Numbered from the stretch's first letter, positions 1-7,501 are shown. The stretch: DNA of 64,000 nucleotides from Acidovorax sp. sic0104 (GCF_019219095.1 NZ_JAHUWH010000010.1:158960-222959), one strand, 5' to 3'. Notes: generated from the sequence alone by a model not told the origin. Numbers and translations are program-made.

Positions 1-1
1 T

Positions 2-247
2 CCTCTCTCTGACATGGCATTCACCGCGCTGATGCGCCGCCATAAGTTGGCAGCCGTGCCCCACGGTTTCCGCAGCACATTTCGAGATTGGGCGGGCGAA
101 ACCACGCACCACCCACGCGATGCGGTGGAACTGTGCCTCGCGCACACCATCGACACCAAGACGGAAGCCGCTTACCGCCGCGGCGACATGTTTGAAAAAC
201 GCGCTGTCATCATGCAGGAGTGGGCTGACTATGCATGCGCCATGTAG
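2..247 (+). CDS. int: Phage integrase, tyrosine recombinase (C-terminal part)
   Basis: This is the last 80 or so residues of a P4/Bordetella-phage-type tyrosine recombinase; the reading frame is open to the window edge, so the gene begins upstream. The catalytic HxxR box is visible as HGFRSTFRDWAGE, and the nucleophilic tyrosine lies in TKTEAAYRR, followed by the usual basic, tryptophan-containing tail. The enzyme would cut and join attP and attB for integration and excision. It points into the prophage, with the RusA-like gene converging on it 21 bp downstream. The two visible catalytic motifs are intact, so nothing here suggests inactivation. Confidence 0.9.
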   Translation, partial: PLSDMAFTALMRRHKLAAVPHGFRSTFRDWAGETTHHPRDAVELCLAHTIDTKTEAAYRRGDMFEKRAVIMQEWADYACAM

Positions 248-268
248 CTCAGCGCTTCCATGTAGAAA

Positions 269-1024
269 CTATGCTTGTTTCTTCAGCCGTGGCGCTGTGC
301 GTCTTGTGAGGCCGACCGCCGCAGCTCGTTGCAGCAACTGGGGCACTGTGAGTATCGTCTCGGGAGGAAAACTGTTTAGCCGAGTGCGATGGAAATCCCA
401 GGTTGAGGTAATGAGATATTGGTCAGCATGTGCACCCAGTGCCTTCATCAATTTTGCAGTGCGTCGGTGCCGCCTGCGTGCCAAGACCACCACACACGCG
501 CCAAATACAGACTTGAGACTCGAAAAATCGGAATTTATTGCGATGCACATCGCATCCCAATATCGGATGAACTTCAATTGTTCCTTGCTCAAGCAATCGT
601 CATTAGAGAATTGCACCTGCAATCTCAGTACGTTATAACTAAGTTGGTCATTTCTGCTCAACCAAAATGTGTGAATAGAGCCAATCTGCGAATCATCTAT
701 GAGAACACCTTGAGGCCCAATCAAGGAATCTAAGATTGGCTTTGTAATGTTGTCGATGTCGCCGACTTTGTCTGTATCTTGTCGTTCAACGCTATGGAGA
801 TACCAAGCCAGCTCGATCTGCACACTTCCAGAGATGAGCCATTTGAACTTAGACAGTTCATTGCGGATACCCTGCACAAGCTCAATTCGGCGCGCTGCTC
901 TGGATTGGGTGCTAATAATTTCGTCGAAATGCATCTCGATTGCAATCTCGGCTGTTGCGAGTTCCTCGACTACATATTCGCGGTCAGGCGTGCAGTTTGA
1001 ACATTCAATTTTGATTACAGTCAC
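269..1024 (-). CDS. RusA-like Holliday-junction resolvase family protein with extra C-terminal half
   Basis: Residues 80-125 carry the RusA signature: DIDN at 89-92, Lys95 and Asp99 on the following helix, then an Asp pair at 110-111 in LIDDSQI. In RusA, acidic residues of this type bind metal and cut four-way junctions. RusA itself is about 120 aa; this protein is 251 aa, and residues 140-251 match nothing I recognise. The start is GTG at 1024, with AAAGGATAG just upstream. The gene is clearly AT-richer than its neighbours, which suggests recent acquisition beside the integrase. A junction-processing nuclease is likely; whether it serves the phage or is cargo is unclear. Confidence 0.65.
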   Translation of the reverse strand: MTVIKIECSNCTPDREYVVEELATAEIAIEMHFDEIISTQSRAARRIELVQGIRNELSKFKWLISGSVQIELAWYLHSVERQDTDKVGDIDNITKPILDSLIGPQGVLIDDSQIGSIHTFWLSRNDQLSYNVLRLQVQFSNDDCLSKEQLKFIRYWDAMCIAINSDFSSLKSVFGACVVVLARRRHRRTAKLMKALGAHADQYLITSTWDFHRTRLNSFPPETILTVPQLLQRAAAVGLTRRTAPRLKKQA

Positions 1025-1067
1025 TACCTATCCTTTTCTACAAATGTGCCCAAGGCGCGTAGTGATC

Positions 1068-1280
1068 TTAATCCGGCTTTGACTCGACATTCGTTGTCCA
1101 AGCTTTTGGGCAACTATGTAGCCACTCTGCGACCTCACTTATCAGCCAGAACAACTTGGACCCCATCTTGCGCGGGTGGGGAAACCCGCGTTGCTCAATA
1201 AGCGCGCGCAAGGTGTTTTCCACAATGTCCAGTTCGTCCAGCAGCTGCACTTTGTTGAAAGTAAGGTGCTTCATGGTCAT
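1068..1280 (-). CDS. AlpA-family small DNA-binding protein
   Basis: A 70-residue protein with an excisionase/AlpA-type winged helix-turn-helix: an N-terminal helix, then a recognition region containing RGFPHPRKMGSKLFW and a WLISEVAEWL helix. The 'FPxPxK-G-K-FW-EV-W' pattern is characteristic of AlpA regulators, which control integrase expression or aid excision. The start overlaps the upstream stop as ATGA, suggesting translational coupling; a second ATG at 1274 sits 8 nt after GAGAGG and is an equally good start. Its place as the last gene of the leftward early operon, near int, fits an excision or regulatory role. Confidence 0.7.
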   Translation of the reverse strand: MTMKHLTFNKVQLLDELDIVENTLRALIEQRGFPHPRKMGSKLFWLISEVAEWLHSCPKAWTTNVESKPD

Positions 1281-1570
1281 TGCCTCTCTGCATGGATGAC
1301 TTGAAAGCCCAGGCCCACCGCCAGCCCGTGCTCGACCTTCGCACCGCGCGACTTTTCCCATCCAGGCAGCAGGTACACCGCATCGCACGTTACCAGCCGC
1401 GCAATGTCCATGCGCATGCAGTCCAGCCACTGGGCCTTGGGGTCAGCGTTGATTTCGGCGGGGTTCTCCACATGGTGGCCCTGGGCGCGCAGCGCCGCCG
1501 CTGCTGCGTGGAAGGCCGGAAAGTTCAGGTCGGGGTAGCCCGTCATCGGGCCTGCAACGTAGATTCGCAT
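1277..1570 (-). CDS. DUF4406 family protein
   Basis: A 97-residue protein opening MRIYVAGPMTG, followed by FPAFHAAAAALRAQGH and NPAEIN. This matches DUF4406, a Rossmann-like fold related to nucleoside 2-deoxyribosyltransferases and common in phage early regions. The biochemical role of phage DUF4406 proteins is not established; a nucleotide-related function is only suggested by the fold. The ATG is preceded by GGGAGGG at normal spacing. The gene lies in the leftward early operon and overlaps the AlpA-like gene by 4 nt. Confidence 0.75.
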   Translation of the reverse strand: MRIYVAGPMTGYPDLNFPAFHAAAAALRAQGHHVENPAEINADPKAQWLDCMRMDIARLVTCDAVYLLPGWEKSRGAKVEHGLAVGLGFQVIHAERQ

Positions 1571-1581
1571 GGTGGCCCTCC

Positions 1582-1797
1582 CTATCGACTCACGCGCCGG
1601 CCCATCACCAGGCTGGGCGGTTGATTGGCCGCGCTGCGGTGCCGCAACTCGGGGCAGGTGTAGGGCTTGCCTGTCTTCCAGCTCATGCTGATTGACTGCG
1701 CGGTGCTGTAGTCCACGCGCTCCGCCTGCCTGATCTGAGCCCAGCGCGATGGCGCCACGGGATGAGCGAGGCCCGGCGCGTTCTTTGGTTTCGCCAT
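1582..1797 (-). CDS. Hypothetical phage protein (71 aa)
   Basis: Basic 71-residue protein with no domain I recognise. The ATG at 1797 has GGAGG about 8 nt upstream. It sits in the tightly spaced leftward early operon, 11 nt before the DUF4406 gene and 3 nt after the gene upstream. The opposite-strand frames here give no better candidate. Function unknown. Confidence 0.55.
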   Translation of the reverse strand: MAKPKNAPGLAHPVAPSRWAQIRQAERVDYSTAQSISMSWKTGKPYTCPELRHRSAANQPPSLVMGRRVSR

Positions 1798-1800
1798 GGT

Positions 1801-2076
1801 TCAAGCCTCCGCGCGTTCTTCGATGCGCTCCACGCGCAGCACGTTCTTGCCGCTCGTGATGTGCGCATTGGCCTCGGCCTGTTCGGCGTTGGCAGCCTTC
1901 ACGCGGATGGTTGGCAGCAGATCGGCGTCGGCCAGGTCTTCCACGTCCGACAGCGTGACGCCCTTGGGCACCAGCGTGGCGCGGTAGCTGCGCAGCCGTT
2001 GGATGCCATGCACCGGCACGCTTTGTGGCGCGCCCTTTGCCATGTATTTGTCGATGTAGGTCTGTTGGTTTTGCAT
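1801..2076 (-). CDS. Hypothetical phage protein (91 aa)
   Basis: Unrecognised 91-residue protein starting MQNQQTYIDKYMAKG. The central part (VTLSDVEDLADADLLPTIRV) and the charged C-terminus suggest a small folded protein, but no family is evident. The start is ATG at 2076, and the stop lies 3 nt before the next start. It is part of the early operon between the gpA gene and the AlpA-like gene. Confidence 0.55.
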   Translation of the reverse strand: MQNQQTYIDKYMAKGAPQSVPVHGIQRLRSYRATLVPKGVTLSDVEDLADADLLPTIRVKAANAEQAEANAHITSGKNVLRVERIEERAEA

Positions 2077-2102
2077 GCTTGCTTTCTCGGTGGGTGACTA
2101 CT

Positions 2103-2321
2103 TCAGGCCACCAGCTGCAGCTGGGCCTGGGCGGGGTTGCTGATGGGGGCTGCGGGCTGACGGCGGCGGCGGCGCGGCTTGGCGGCATCGGCCAGGCGCT
2201 GGCGCTCCGCGTCGAACACGGCGCGCAGGTGTTCTGGCGTGGTGCCGGCTTGCGACACGTAGCCGCCATGCAGCGGGCGCTGGTAGCAATGCACGCGGGG
2301 TTCAGTGCGCTTTGCATTCAT
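2103..2321 (-). CDS. Hypothetical phage protein (72 aa)
   Basis: Small basic protein with a central arginine cluster (PRRRRRQP). I chose ATG 2321 because AAGGAG lies about 8 nt upstream; the upstream GTG at 2330 would sit almost on that ribosome site. The start overlaps the end of the upstream gene by 4 nt. The motif YVSQAGTTPEHLRAVFDAER gives no confident family. Function unknown. Confidence 0.5.
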   Translation of the reverse strand: MNAKRTEPRVHCYQRPLHGGYVSQAGTTPEHLRAVFDAERQRLADAAKPRRRRRQPAAPISNPAQAQLQLVA

Positions 2322-2602
2322 GGTTTGCACTCCTTTCGGTCGGTGGTGGGTTGGAAAAGGTCGGCGCGCGTGATGCGCACGGTGGAAAGCGCGGTCAACA
2401 GGTCGGGCAGCAGCTCGGCCGGTGCCTCCAGCACTTCGCGTTTCATCTGGTCGCGGGCGGCCTGGCTGTCGCCCATGTCGTCGCAGCGGCGGCGCGCAGC
2501 CAGTAGCACCTGGGCCTGCAGCGGGGTGGGCTTGCGGCCCGTTTCGGCCATGCCGCTGCGCGCCTCGGTGGCGGTGGTGTGTTTTGGCGCTTGTTTTTTC
2601 AT
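2318..2602 (-). CDS. Hypothetical phage protein downstream of gpA (94 aa)
   Basis: A 94-residue protein (MKKQAPKHTT...), mostly helical and charged, with no recognised domain. Its ATG overlaps the gpA stop as TGATG, a strong sign of translational coupling, and its own end overlaps the next gene. Small genes coupled to the replication gene are usual in P2-like early operons. Function unknown. Confidence 0.55.
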   Translation of the reverse strand: MKKQAPKHTTATEARSGMAETGRKPTPLQAQVLLAARRRCDDMGDSQAARDQMKREVLEAPAELLPDLLTALSTVRITRADLFQPTTDRKECKP

Positions 2603-4569
2603 CAGTGCCACGCCTCCGTGGACTGCATGGCGCGCAATGCGCGGAACTGGGCCACCGTTTCAGGCTTGCACCAGTCCTCTTTGACGTGGCAGCTAGGGGG
2701 CACCAACTCCCGGATCAGCTCGCCCGTGATGCGGGCCGTACAGTTATTGAAACCAGTCCAAGCGCGCGGCAAAGCCGCGCGGGCCGTGGCCGTGCCGTCG
2801 CCCTGCGCTTGTCCTGATGCAGCCTTGGAGTCCACCGCATGCGCCGCAATGGCCACCTCATCCACCACGGGCGCCCACGCAATGCGGCGGCTCACCAGCC
2901 AGCGCCCGCACATGCGCCCGCGCTGCGGCTGCAGGCCCACGATGCGGCCCACTTTCACTTCCTCGCCGTATTTGTTCACCTGGCCGGCCTCGGGCGTGCG
3001 GTGCGCCGTGCGCAAGTGCCATTTCTTGCGGGGCAGGGCATGGCCGCCCATGGCCTCCATGAAGATGCGCCAGTCGGCCTTAATCTCCCCATGCCGGTGG
3101 CAGGCGTTGAAAGCGCGCACCGTTGCCCGGTCGCCTTCCTGCGCGAACAGTTCCAACTGGTCGCCCGTCACGCGGCGCAGCTCGCGCCACACCGTCACGC
3201 TGGGCATGCCGATGGTTTGAAACTGCCGAATGCTCCAGTGCGCGGCCCAGGCGTCCACACGGCGGTGGCCTGCGCCTGATTCCTTCACGTCGCGCGGATT
3301 GGTGGCGCCGAAGTCCATGGCGATCTGCTGGCCGTCCACCATGTCCTGGTGCTCAGCCAGTGCCAGGTGGCCCACGCTCTTGGCGATGTACTTAGCCACG
3401 TAACCAGCGGCACCGCCCTTCACCATGCGCTTGATGTTCACGCGGTTCTCCGCCGCACCGCGTTCGTCGCCGTCCTCGCTCAGCCAGTAGTGGCGCACCT
3501 TGGCTTCGATGGCCTGCGCTCCCGCTTCATCCTCGGCCCAGATAAGCGCATGCCAGTGCGGCGTGGCGTCGTGGTGCGGTTCAGCCACGCGCAGGCCATA
3601 CATGCGCACGCCCTTGCGCGCCAGCGCTGCCCGAGTCTTGGCCCACATATCGCGCAGCCACAGTTGGCCGTCGCGCGGAGTGGCGCCGCAATACTTCTTG
3701 TTCGGCACGGGGCGGCCACCGCTGCCCAGCTTCACGGGGTGGAACTTGCTGGGCAGCGTCAACGTGACGAACAGGCCCACATGCACGCGGGCGTCGGCGT
3801 ATTCCTCCGCGCCCCTGATGCGCGTCATCAGCTCGCCACCGCGCACGATGGGGTTTGCTGTGCCCAGTTCGGCCAGCTCGCGCAGCGTGTACACCTGGCC
3901 CGCCTCATTGCGGAACAGCGTGCGGTCCAGGGCCTCGGCGTTGCGCTTCACCTGCGCCTGGCGGCGCGCCAGCCCGTCATGGCTGACATACCCGCCCAGG
4001 CCCTTGTGCACGCGGCCCATGCCAATGTTTCCGCCCTCGACTACGCGCGCAACATGCACGCGCAGACGGCGGCGCCACCACGCGGCATCCTGTGCCCGCT
4101 TGATGGCGGGTTCGCCCGCAATGGGCTTGTCTTCAATGATGCCCACGCAGCGCACCAGCAACCGGATGCTGTCCACGCGCTCCGCGAGGCTGGCGCCCTG
4201 GCCAATGGCCAGCGCGTCCAGTTCGTCGGCCTCGCCCGCCAGCTTCTTGGCCATGTCGCAGATGGCCACGTCATCCAGATTCCAGAGCGCTGCAGCACCA
4301 AAGCGGTCTTCATAGTCCGCAATGGACTGCAGCATGTCCCACGCCTGCGCCCACTCGGGTGGCTCCTGCAGCCATTCCTGCACGGTCTTTTCCGCTGCCA
4401 GCAGTGGGGGCGCTGTGGGCGCCAGGCGCTCGCGTACCGCCGCCTGCCAACTGGCTGGCGCACACCGAATCACGCGCTCCAAGTGCCCGCGCGCCATGTG
4501 CAGCGTGGGCTTGTTCGCGTTCCATTCAGCCAGGCTGCCGTTGGGCAGCTTGCGCGGTATCGTGGGCAT
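2602..4569 (-). CDS. A: Phage replication initiation endonuclease, P2 gpA family
   Basis: A 655-residue protein of the P2 gene A family, which nicks the phage origin and starts rolling-circle replication by a HUH-type tyrosine mechanism. The metal-binding HUH box is HWH at residues 338-340, and the paired catalytic tyrosines are Y390 and Y394 in GYVAKYIAK. P2 gpA is about 760 aa, so this is a somewhat shorter relative with the core intact. The start at 4569 follows the upstream stop by 2 nt and begins MPTIPRKLPNG; longer frames upstream overlap a real gene. In P2 the origin lies inside gene A; I cannot place it here. It is the largest gene of the leftward early operon. Confidence 0.93.
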   Translation of the reverse strand: MPTIPRKLPNGSLAEWNANKPTLHMARGHLERVIRCAPASWQAAVRERLAPTAPPLLAAEKTVQEWLQEPPEWAQAWDMLQSIADYEDRFGAAALWNLDDVAICDMAKKLAGEADELDALAIGQGASLAERVDSIRLLVRCVGIIEDKPIAGEPAIKRAQDAAWWRRRLRVHVARVVEGGNIGMGRVHKGLGGYVSHDGLARRQAQVKRNAEALDRTLFRNEAGQVYTLRELAELGTANPIVRGGELMTRIRGAEEYADARVHVGLFVTLTLPSKFHPVKLGSGGRPVPNKKYCGATPRDGQLWLRDMWAKTRAALARKGVRMYGLRVAEPHHDATPHWHALIWAEDEAGAQAIEAKVRHYWLSEDGDERGAAENRVNIKRMVKGGAAGYVAKYIAKSVGHLALAEHQDMVDGQQIAMDFGATNPRDVKESGAGHRRVDAWAAHWSIRQFQTIGMPSVTVWRELRRVTGDQLELFAQEGDRATVRAFNACHRHGEIKADWRIFMEAMGGHALPRKKWHLRTAHRTPEAGQVNKYGEEVKVGRIVGLQPQRGRMCGRWLVSRRIAWAPVVDEVAIAAHAVDSKAASGQAQGDGTATARAALPRAWTGFNNCTARITGELIRELVPPSCHVKEDWCKPETVAQFRALRAMQSTEAWH

Positions 4570-4571
4570 GG

Positions 4572-4940
4572 CTACACCCGTGCCGCAAGGGCCGTCAGCT
4601 GGCCCAGGTGGCGTTTTGCATCGCGCACCACGGTGCGCAGTTCTTCGCGCTCGGGTAGTGGCAGCTCTTGCCAATTACGGTCGGCCAGCGTGTATAGGTG
4701 CTCCACGTCCGCACCGATGCCTGCAATCATCAGCAGCGCCACGCGCCACATCACCGGCAGCCTGCGCCACTCCCGCGAGGCCGCATCGTAGAAACGCCCG
4801 TTGCTCGCGCTCTGTGTCATTTCATCGCGCAGCTTCATCAACTGCTTGAGCACGTCCGCAGGTGGTGGCACGGGCTTGGCCGCTGGCGGCTCTGGTGCCT
4901 GCAGCAAGTCCATATCTGGCGCAACCAGTCTCAGATGCAT
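4572..4940 (-). CDS. Hypothetical phage protein upstream of gpA (122 aa)
   Basis: Unrecognised 122-residue protein, largely helical. It has a Pro/Ala-rich stretch at residues 15-28 and a hydrophobic helix near 60-75 (MWRVALLMIAGIGADVEHLY) too polar at its ends to be a certain membrane segment. AAGGGGC precedes the ATG at 4940. It ends 2 nt before gpA, so the two are co-translated in all likelihood. Function unknown. Confidence 0.55.
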   Translation of the reverse strand: MHLRLVAPDMDLLQAPEPPAAKPVPPPADVLKQLMKLRDEMTQSASNGRFYDAASREWRRLPVMWRVALLMIAGIGADVEHLYTLADRNWQELPLPEREELRTVVRDAKRHLGQLTALAARV

Positions 4941-5107
4941 GTGCGCCCCTTCTTCACAGGGGCGATGCCGAAACCGCAGCGGCCACCGGTCAGGCGCGCT
5001 GCCAGGTCGAACGCCTGGCGCGTGGCGGCCTGTCGATCAGCGGCCAGCAGGTGCTGGGTGATGCGCTGGCCGTTGGCCGCGCGATATGTCATGGCGTAGG
5101 CGGTCAT
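4931..5107 (-). CDS. Short phage ORF (58 aa)
   Basis: A 58-residue ORF beginning MTAYAMTYRAANGQR and ending GIAPVKKGRTCI. Its start overlaps the upstream gene (stop at 5104) and its end overlaps the downstream start at 4940, so it fills the only gap in an otherwise continuous operon. The sequence resembles small conserved phage proteins in composition, but I cannot name a family. Confidence 0.5.
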   Translation of the reverse strand: MTAYAMTYRAANGQRITQHLLAADRQAATRQAFDLAARLTGGRCGFGIAPVKKGRTCI

Positions 5108-5367
5108 GGGGCCACCTCACAGGCTTCCGCGTCCACACGCTCGGCCACTTCGGCAGCAGCCAGCAGAACCTGCGCCAATTGCCGCGCCGCAGCAGCGTCC
5201 AGGCTCAATGTCACACTGATTCCACCCGCCCCCTTGTCGGTGATTCCTACCGTACAGCTCTTGCTATTCGTCGTGCGGCATGTGTAAACGCCCAGCACGC
5301 CGCCCAACTTCATGGTCGTTTGGCCGTGGGCTTGGTGGTGGAATTGCTCTGTCTCTGCATCCGTCAT
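5104..5367 (-). CDS. Hypothetical phage protein (87 aa)
   Basis: Small protein starting MTDAETEQFHHQAHG, with a central beta-rich segment (GVYTCRTTNSKSCTVGI) and an Ala-rich C-terminal helix ending near residue 85. ATG 5367 is favoured over ATG 5373 because AAAGGA is 7 nt upstream of the former and only 1 nt from the latter. It overlaps the next gene by 4 nt. It is probably the first gene of the gpA operon, lying downstream of the ogr-side terminator. Function unknown. Confidence 0.5.
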   Translation of the reverse strand: MTDAETEQFHHQAHGQTTMKLGGVLGVYTCRTTNSKSCTVGITDKGAGGISVTLSLDAAAARQLAQVLLAAAEVAERVDAEACEVAP

Positions 5368-5394
5368 GGCCATGTCCTTTCAGGTTTTCTGGGC

Positions 5395-5442
5395 AAAAGA
5401 AATCCCCGCCTGGCGTTACCGCCTTGCAAAAAAATCGGGGAT
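5395..5442 (-). terminator. Probable terminator after the ogr-like gene
   Basis: Read leftward, ATCCCCG (5436-5442) pairs with CGGGGAT (5402-5408), enclosing a second hairpin GGCG-gtaa-CGCC (5412-5423), and is followed by TTCTTTT. It sits 47 nt past the ogr stop. The outer loop is large, so efficiency is uncertain. Confidence 0.4.
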
Positions 5443-5488
5443 GGGTGGGTGATTGGTGCCGCTGCTTTTCAGCGGCTGGGGGCGCCGG

Positions 5489-5902
5489 CTATGACGTGTT
5501 GGCGTCCCCGGCGAACAGATCGCCCGTTACGGGCGTTGTGTATCGGGCCTGGTAGGCGGCCTCGCTGGCGTTGTCCAGCACCACGCGCACCATGTCGCGG
5601 CGCACGTGGGTGGAAAGCGGAATGTTCACGGTAGGGTCAGGCGTGGCCGAAGGGCTCAGGGTGCGCGATGCCTCCGCGTCCACGATGAAGGTGTGGCCGC
5701 ATTCCACGTTCGTGCACTGGTAGATCGACTCGCGCATGGTCGCGCTCACCATGCGGCTGGTGCGAATCTCTGACGATGCCTTGCAGTGAGGGCAGGGGAA
5801 GCGTGTTCCTTCATAGCGCAGCTTTCGCCCCTGATGGCTGTTGCGCTGGCGCTCAGGCTTCGCCGCCAGCAGCGCTTCGTGCTCTGCGTTTGTGTGCAAC
5901 AT
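5489..5902 (-). CDS. ogr: Ogr/Delta-type zinc-finger late gene activator
   Basis: A 137-residue protein with the Ogr/Delta finger: CPHC near residue 31, then CTNVECGHTF about 30 residues later, with RTSRMVSATMRESIYQC between them as in P2 Ogr. Ogr binds phage late promoters through one zinc site and recruits RNA polymerase alpha, turning on head, tail and lysis genes. P2 Ogr is 72 aa; this one has an N-terminal extension and a longer C-terminus. ATG 5902 is chosen because AGGGGA lies 5 nt upstream. Unlike P2, where ogr follows gene D, it lies between gpA and the repressor. Confidence 0.8.
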   Translation of the reverse strand: MLHTNAEHEALLAAKPERQRNSHQGRKLRYEGTRFPCPHCKASSEIRTSRMVSATMRESIYQCTNVECGHTFIVDAEASRTLSPSATPDPTVNIPLSTHVRRDMVRVVLDNASEAAYQARYTTPVTGDLFAGDANTS

Positions 5903-5966
5903 GCGTTCCCCTGTGGTCATCGTGGTGCAGCTATTGAGCGGCTTTTGAGCGGCTATTTGCTGCCCC

Positions 5967-6239
5967 TCACTGCGCGGGGGCAGTGTTGCCGCCTTGCTCT
6001 GCCATGTAGGCTTCCAGGCCGCGCAGGTACATGCGGCGGCAGAACCAGGCCAGGCTGCGTTCGTCGGCATCTGCCAGCGCCTTGGCTTGCTCCAGCTCGG
6101 CCGGCAGCAGGCGCATGCCCGCCAACTGCATCTTCTTGCTGTTGTCGGGGGCCACTGGCTCAGACAGGCGGCCTGCGGCGCGATTGGCGGCCACCAGCGC
6201 CTGAAAGCTGGGGGCGGAGTTCTTTGCGGTTTGCATCAT
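5967..6239 (-). CDS. Small phage protein with ribbon-helix-helix-like segment
   Basis: A 90-residue protein. After a polar N-terminus, residues 38-80 (GMRLLPAELEQAKALADADE then SLAWFCRRMYLRGLEAYM) look like a ribbon-helix-helix fold: one short strand and two helices. This fold usually binds DNA as a dimer. TAGGAAG precedes the start. It is the third of three similar small genes running leftward from the operator region and overlaps the second by 4 nt. A role in early regulation is inference only. Confidence 0.5.
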   Translation of the reverse strand: MMQTAKNSAPSFQALVAANRAAGRLSEPVAPDNSKKMQLAGMRLLPAELEQAKALADADERSLAWFCRRMYLRGLEAYMAEQGGNTAPAQ

Positions 6240-6439
6240 GATCTTCCTAGGGTGTTGTCAATCGCCAGCTTTGGGCCTGGCTTGATGCCCGTCATTTCGT
6301 AGACGCTGCGGTCTATTTGGGCGCTGATTAGCAGCTCAAGCACCGCTGTGGTGGACGGCAGCCTGTACGCCTGCCGCAGCAGCTCCAGGTGGTGCTCCAT
6401 TTCGGCGGAGATTTCCACCTGGGTTTCTGTGGTCTGCAT
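6236..6439 (-). CDS. Small phage protein, ribbon-helix-helix-like (67 aa)
   Basis: A 67-residue protein starting MQTTETQVEISAEMEHH. The strand-helix-helix layout (VEISAEM, HLELLRQAYRLPS, TTAVLELLISAQIDR) resembles CopG/Arc-type regulators. An in-frame TTG lies upstream at 6466, but the ATG is preferred. It ends within the next gene. In P2 the first leftward genes after the operator are cox and orf78; it may have a similar regulatory job, but there is no clear Cox similarity. Confidence 0.5.
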   Translation of the reverse strand: MQTTETQVEISAEMEHHLELLRQAYRLPSTTAVLELLISAQIDRSVYEMTGIKPGPKLAIDNTLGRS

Positions 6440-6459
6440 TGCGCAGGGTGTCCATGGCG

Positions 6460-6681
6460 TCAGCAACGCGCTGCCGCGCCCATGGTGGCCGTCTGCGCCA
6501 TGGCGCCAAGGCCCAGCTTCTGCAGCTCCTTTTCAGCGGCCAGCAGCGCCATGTTTTGGATCAGCGTGGCTTTCTGCACGCCCAATCGGTCTGCAAGCAC
6601 GGCCAGCAGAACATCGTCGGCCTTCTTGAAGCGCACGGTGTGCCGGTAAACGCGGCGCTGTTCCTTGTTGTCGTATGCCAT
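6460..6681 (-). CDS. Small phage regulator, ribbon-helix-helix-like (73 aa)
   Basis: A 73-residue protein starting MAYDNKEQRRVYRH. The segment VRFKKADDVLLAVLADRLGV then QKATLIQNMALLAAEKEL fits a ribbon-helix-helix DNA-binding fold. ATG 6681 has GGAGG about 8 nt upstream. It is the first gene leftward of the divergent operator region, the position occupied by cox in P2-like phages, so it is the best candidate for the protein that opposes the repressor. That assignment rests on position only. Confidence 0.55.
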   Translation of the reverse strand: MAYDNKEQRRVYRHTVRFKKADDVLLAVLADRLGVQKATLIQNMALLAAEKELQKLGLGAMAQTATMGAAARC

Positions 6682-6687
6682 TGCCAA

Positions 6688-6796
6688 AACCTCCTACCCG
6701 CCATGCGTGGCGGTGTGTACCATCGTGTTAGATGGCGTTACCTGTATGCGCCAAATCTTACTGTAAATATTTTCCGGTTACAAGCCGGATTGGCGC
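6688..6796. promoter_or_regulatory. Divergent lysogeny control region with three phased TTAC boxes
   Basis: This 109-bp AT-richer gap separates the leftward early genes from the rightward repressor and must hold both promoters. TTACCTGTA (6738), TTACTGTAA (6758) and TTACAAGCC (6778) start exactly 20 bp apart, about two helical turns, as expected for repressor operators. A longer inverted repeat, TGCGCCAA (6747-6754) and TTGGCGCA (6790-6797), encloses the last two and ends at the repressor start codon. No -35/-10 pair is clear enough to place. Confidence 0.6.
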
Positions 6797-7501
6797 ATGA
6801 ATCAGAAAAAAATTTCTAATGAAGAGGTTCGTACGGAAATTGGGAGGCGGCTTCGTGAGGAACGGGAGCGGCGCGGGCTGAAGCAGGAAGATTATTTCCG
6901 GTTTGGTGACTGGTCCGCACGCACTGTCAGCAACTGGGAGGCGGGGCGCACAATGCCTACGGCTGAGTTCTTTGCGGACGTTGAGACGCTGGGACTCGAT
7001 GTGAACTACATCATTACCGGTCGCCGTGCCGCGGGCCCACTCACCGGCCCTGCAGCAGCGCCCGCAGGCGATGCCGACACTATCCGTATTCCCCTGTTCA
7101 GTGCCACAGGCAGCATGGGCAAAGGCAATGACCTCATCACCGATGACGTGCTTATGGGGGATGTTCCTATTTCGCGCCACTGGCTGGCGCTCAATGTCCC
7201 GCGCTCTCGACCCGAGGCGCTGCAGCTAGTGCATGCGTACGGCGACAGCATGCTGGGCACCCTGAATTCCGGTGACTTCGCCATTGTGGATACGGACTGC
7301 CAGGTGGCCGACATTGACGGCGTTTACGTGCTGCAGGCCAATGGCCAGCTGTTCATCAAGCGTGTGACCCGCCGTATGGATGGCGCCCATGTGATCACCA
7401 GCGATAACCCTAGCGTGCGCACGGTGGACGTGCTTGACGGCACCCAGCCTGTACGCATCTGTGGGCGGGTGGTGTATGGATGGAATGGCCGGCGGTTTTA
7501 A
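6797..7501 (+). CDS. LexA-like phage repressor (HTH plus S24 peptidase domain)
   Basis: A 234-residue C-type repressor. Residues 10-75 form an XRE-like helix-turn-helix (the recognition region includes WSARTVSNWEAGRTMP), and residues 95-230 form a peptidase S24 domain. The catalytic dyad is Ser151 in AYGDSMLG and Lys188 in QLFIKRV, and an Ala-Gly pair at 90-91 is in the right place for self-cleavage. The protein would keep the prophage silent and be inactivated by RecA during the SOS response, unlike the non-cleavable C of P2 itself. No Shine-Dalgarno is visible before the ATG, so the mRNA may be leaderless. The cargo cassette begins 57 bp downstream. Confidence 0.88.
   Translation: MNQKKISNEEVRTEIGRRLREERERRGLKQEDYFRFGDWSARTVSNWEAGRTMPTAEFFADVETLGLDVNYIITGRRAAGPLTGPAAAPAGDADTIRIPLFSATGSMGKGNDLITDDVLMGDVPISRHWLALNVPRSRPEALQLVHAYGDSMLGTLNSGDFAIVDTDCQVADIDGVYVLQANGQLFIKRVTRRMDGAHVITSDNPSVRTVDVLDGTQPVRICGRVVYGWNGRRF

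Noticed and set aside
120..638. 172-aa plus-strand frame after the integrase
   Set aside because: Runs through the integrase end in another frame and over the RusA-like gene; no start signal or domain.
3349..4791. 480-aa open frame opposite gpA
   Set aside because: No family; gpA has both the HUH and YxxxY motifs in the right frame.
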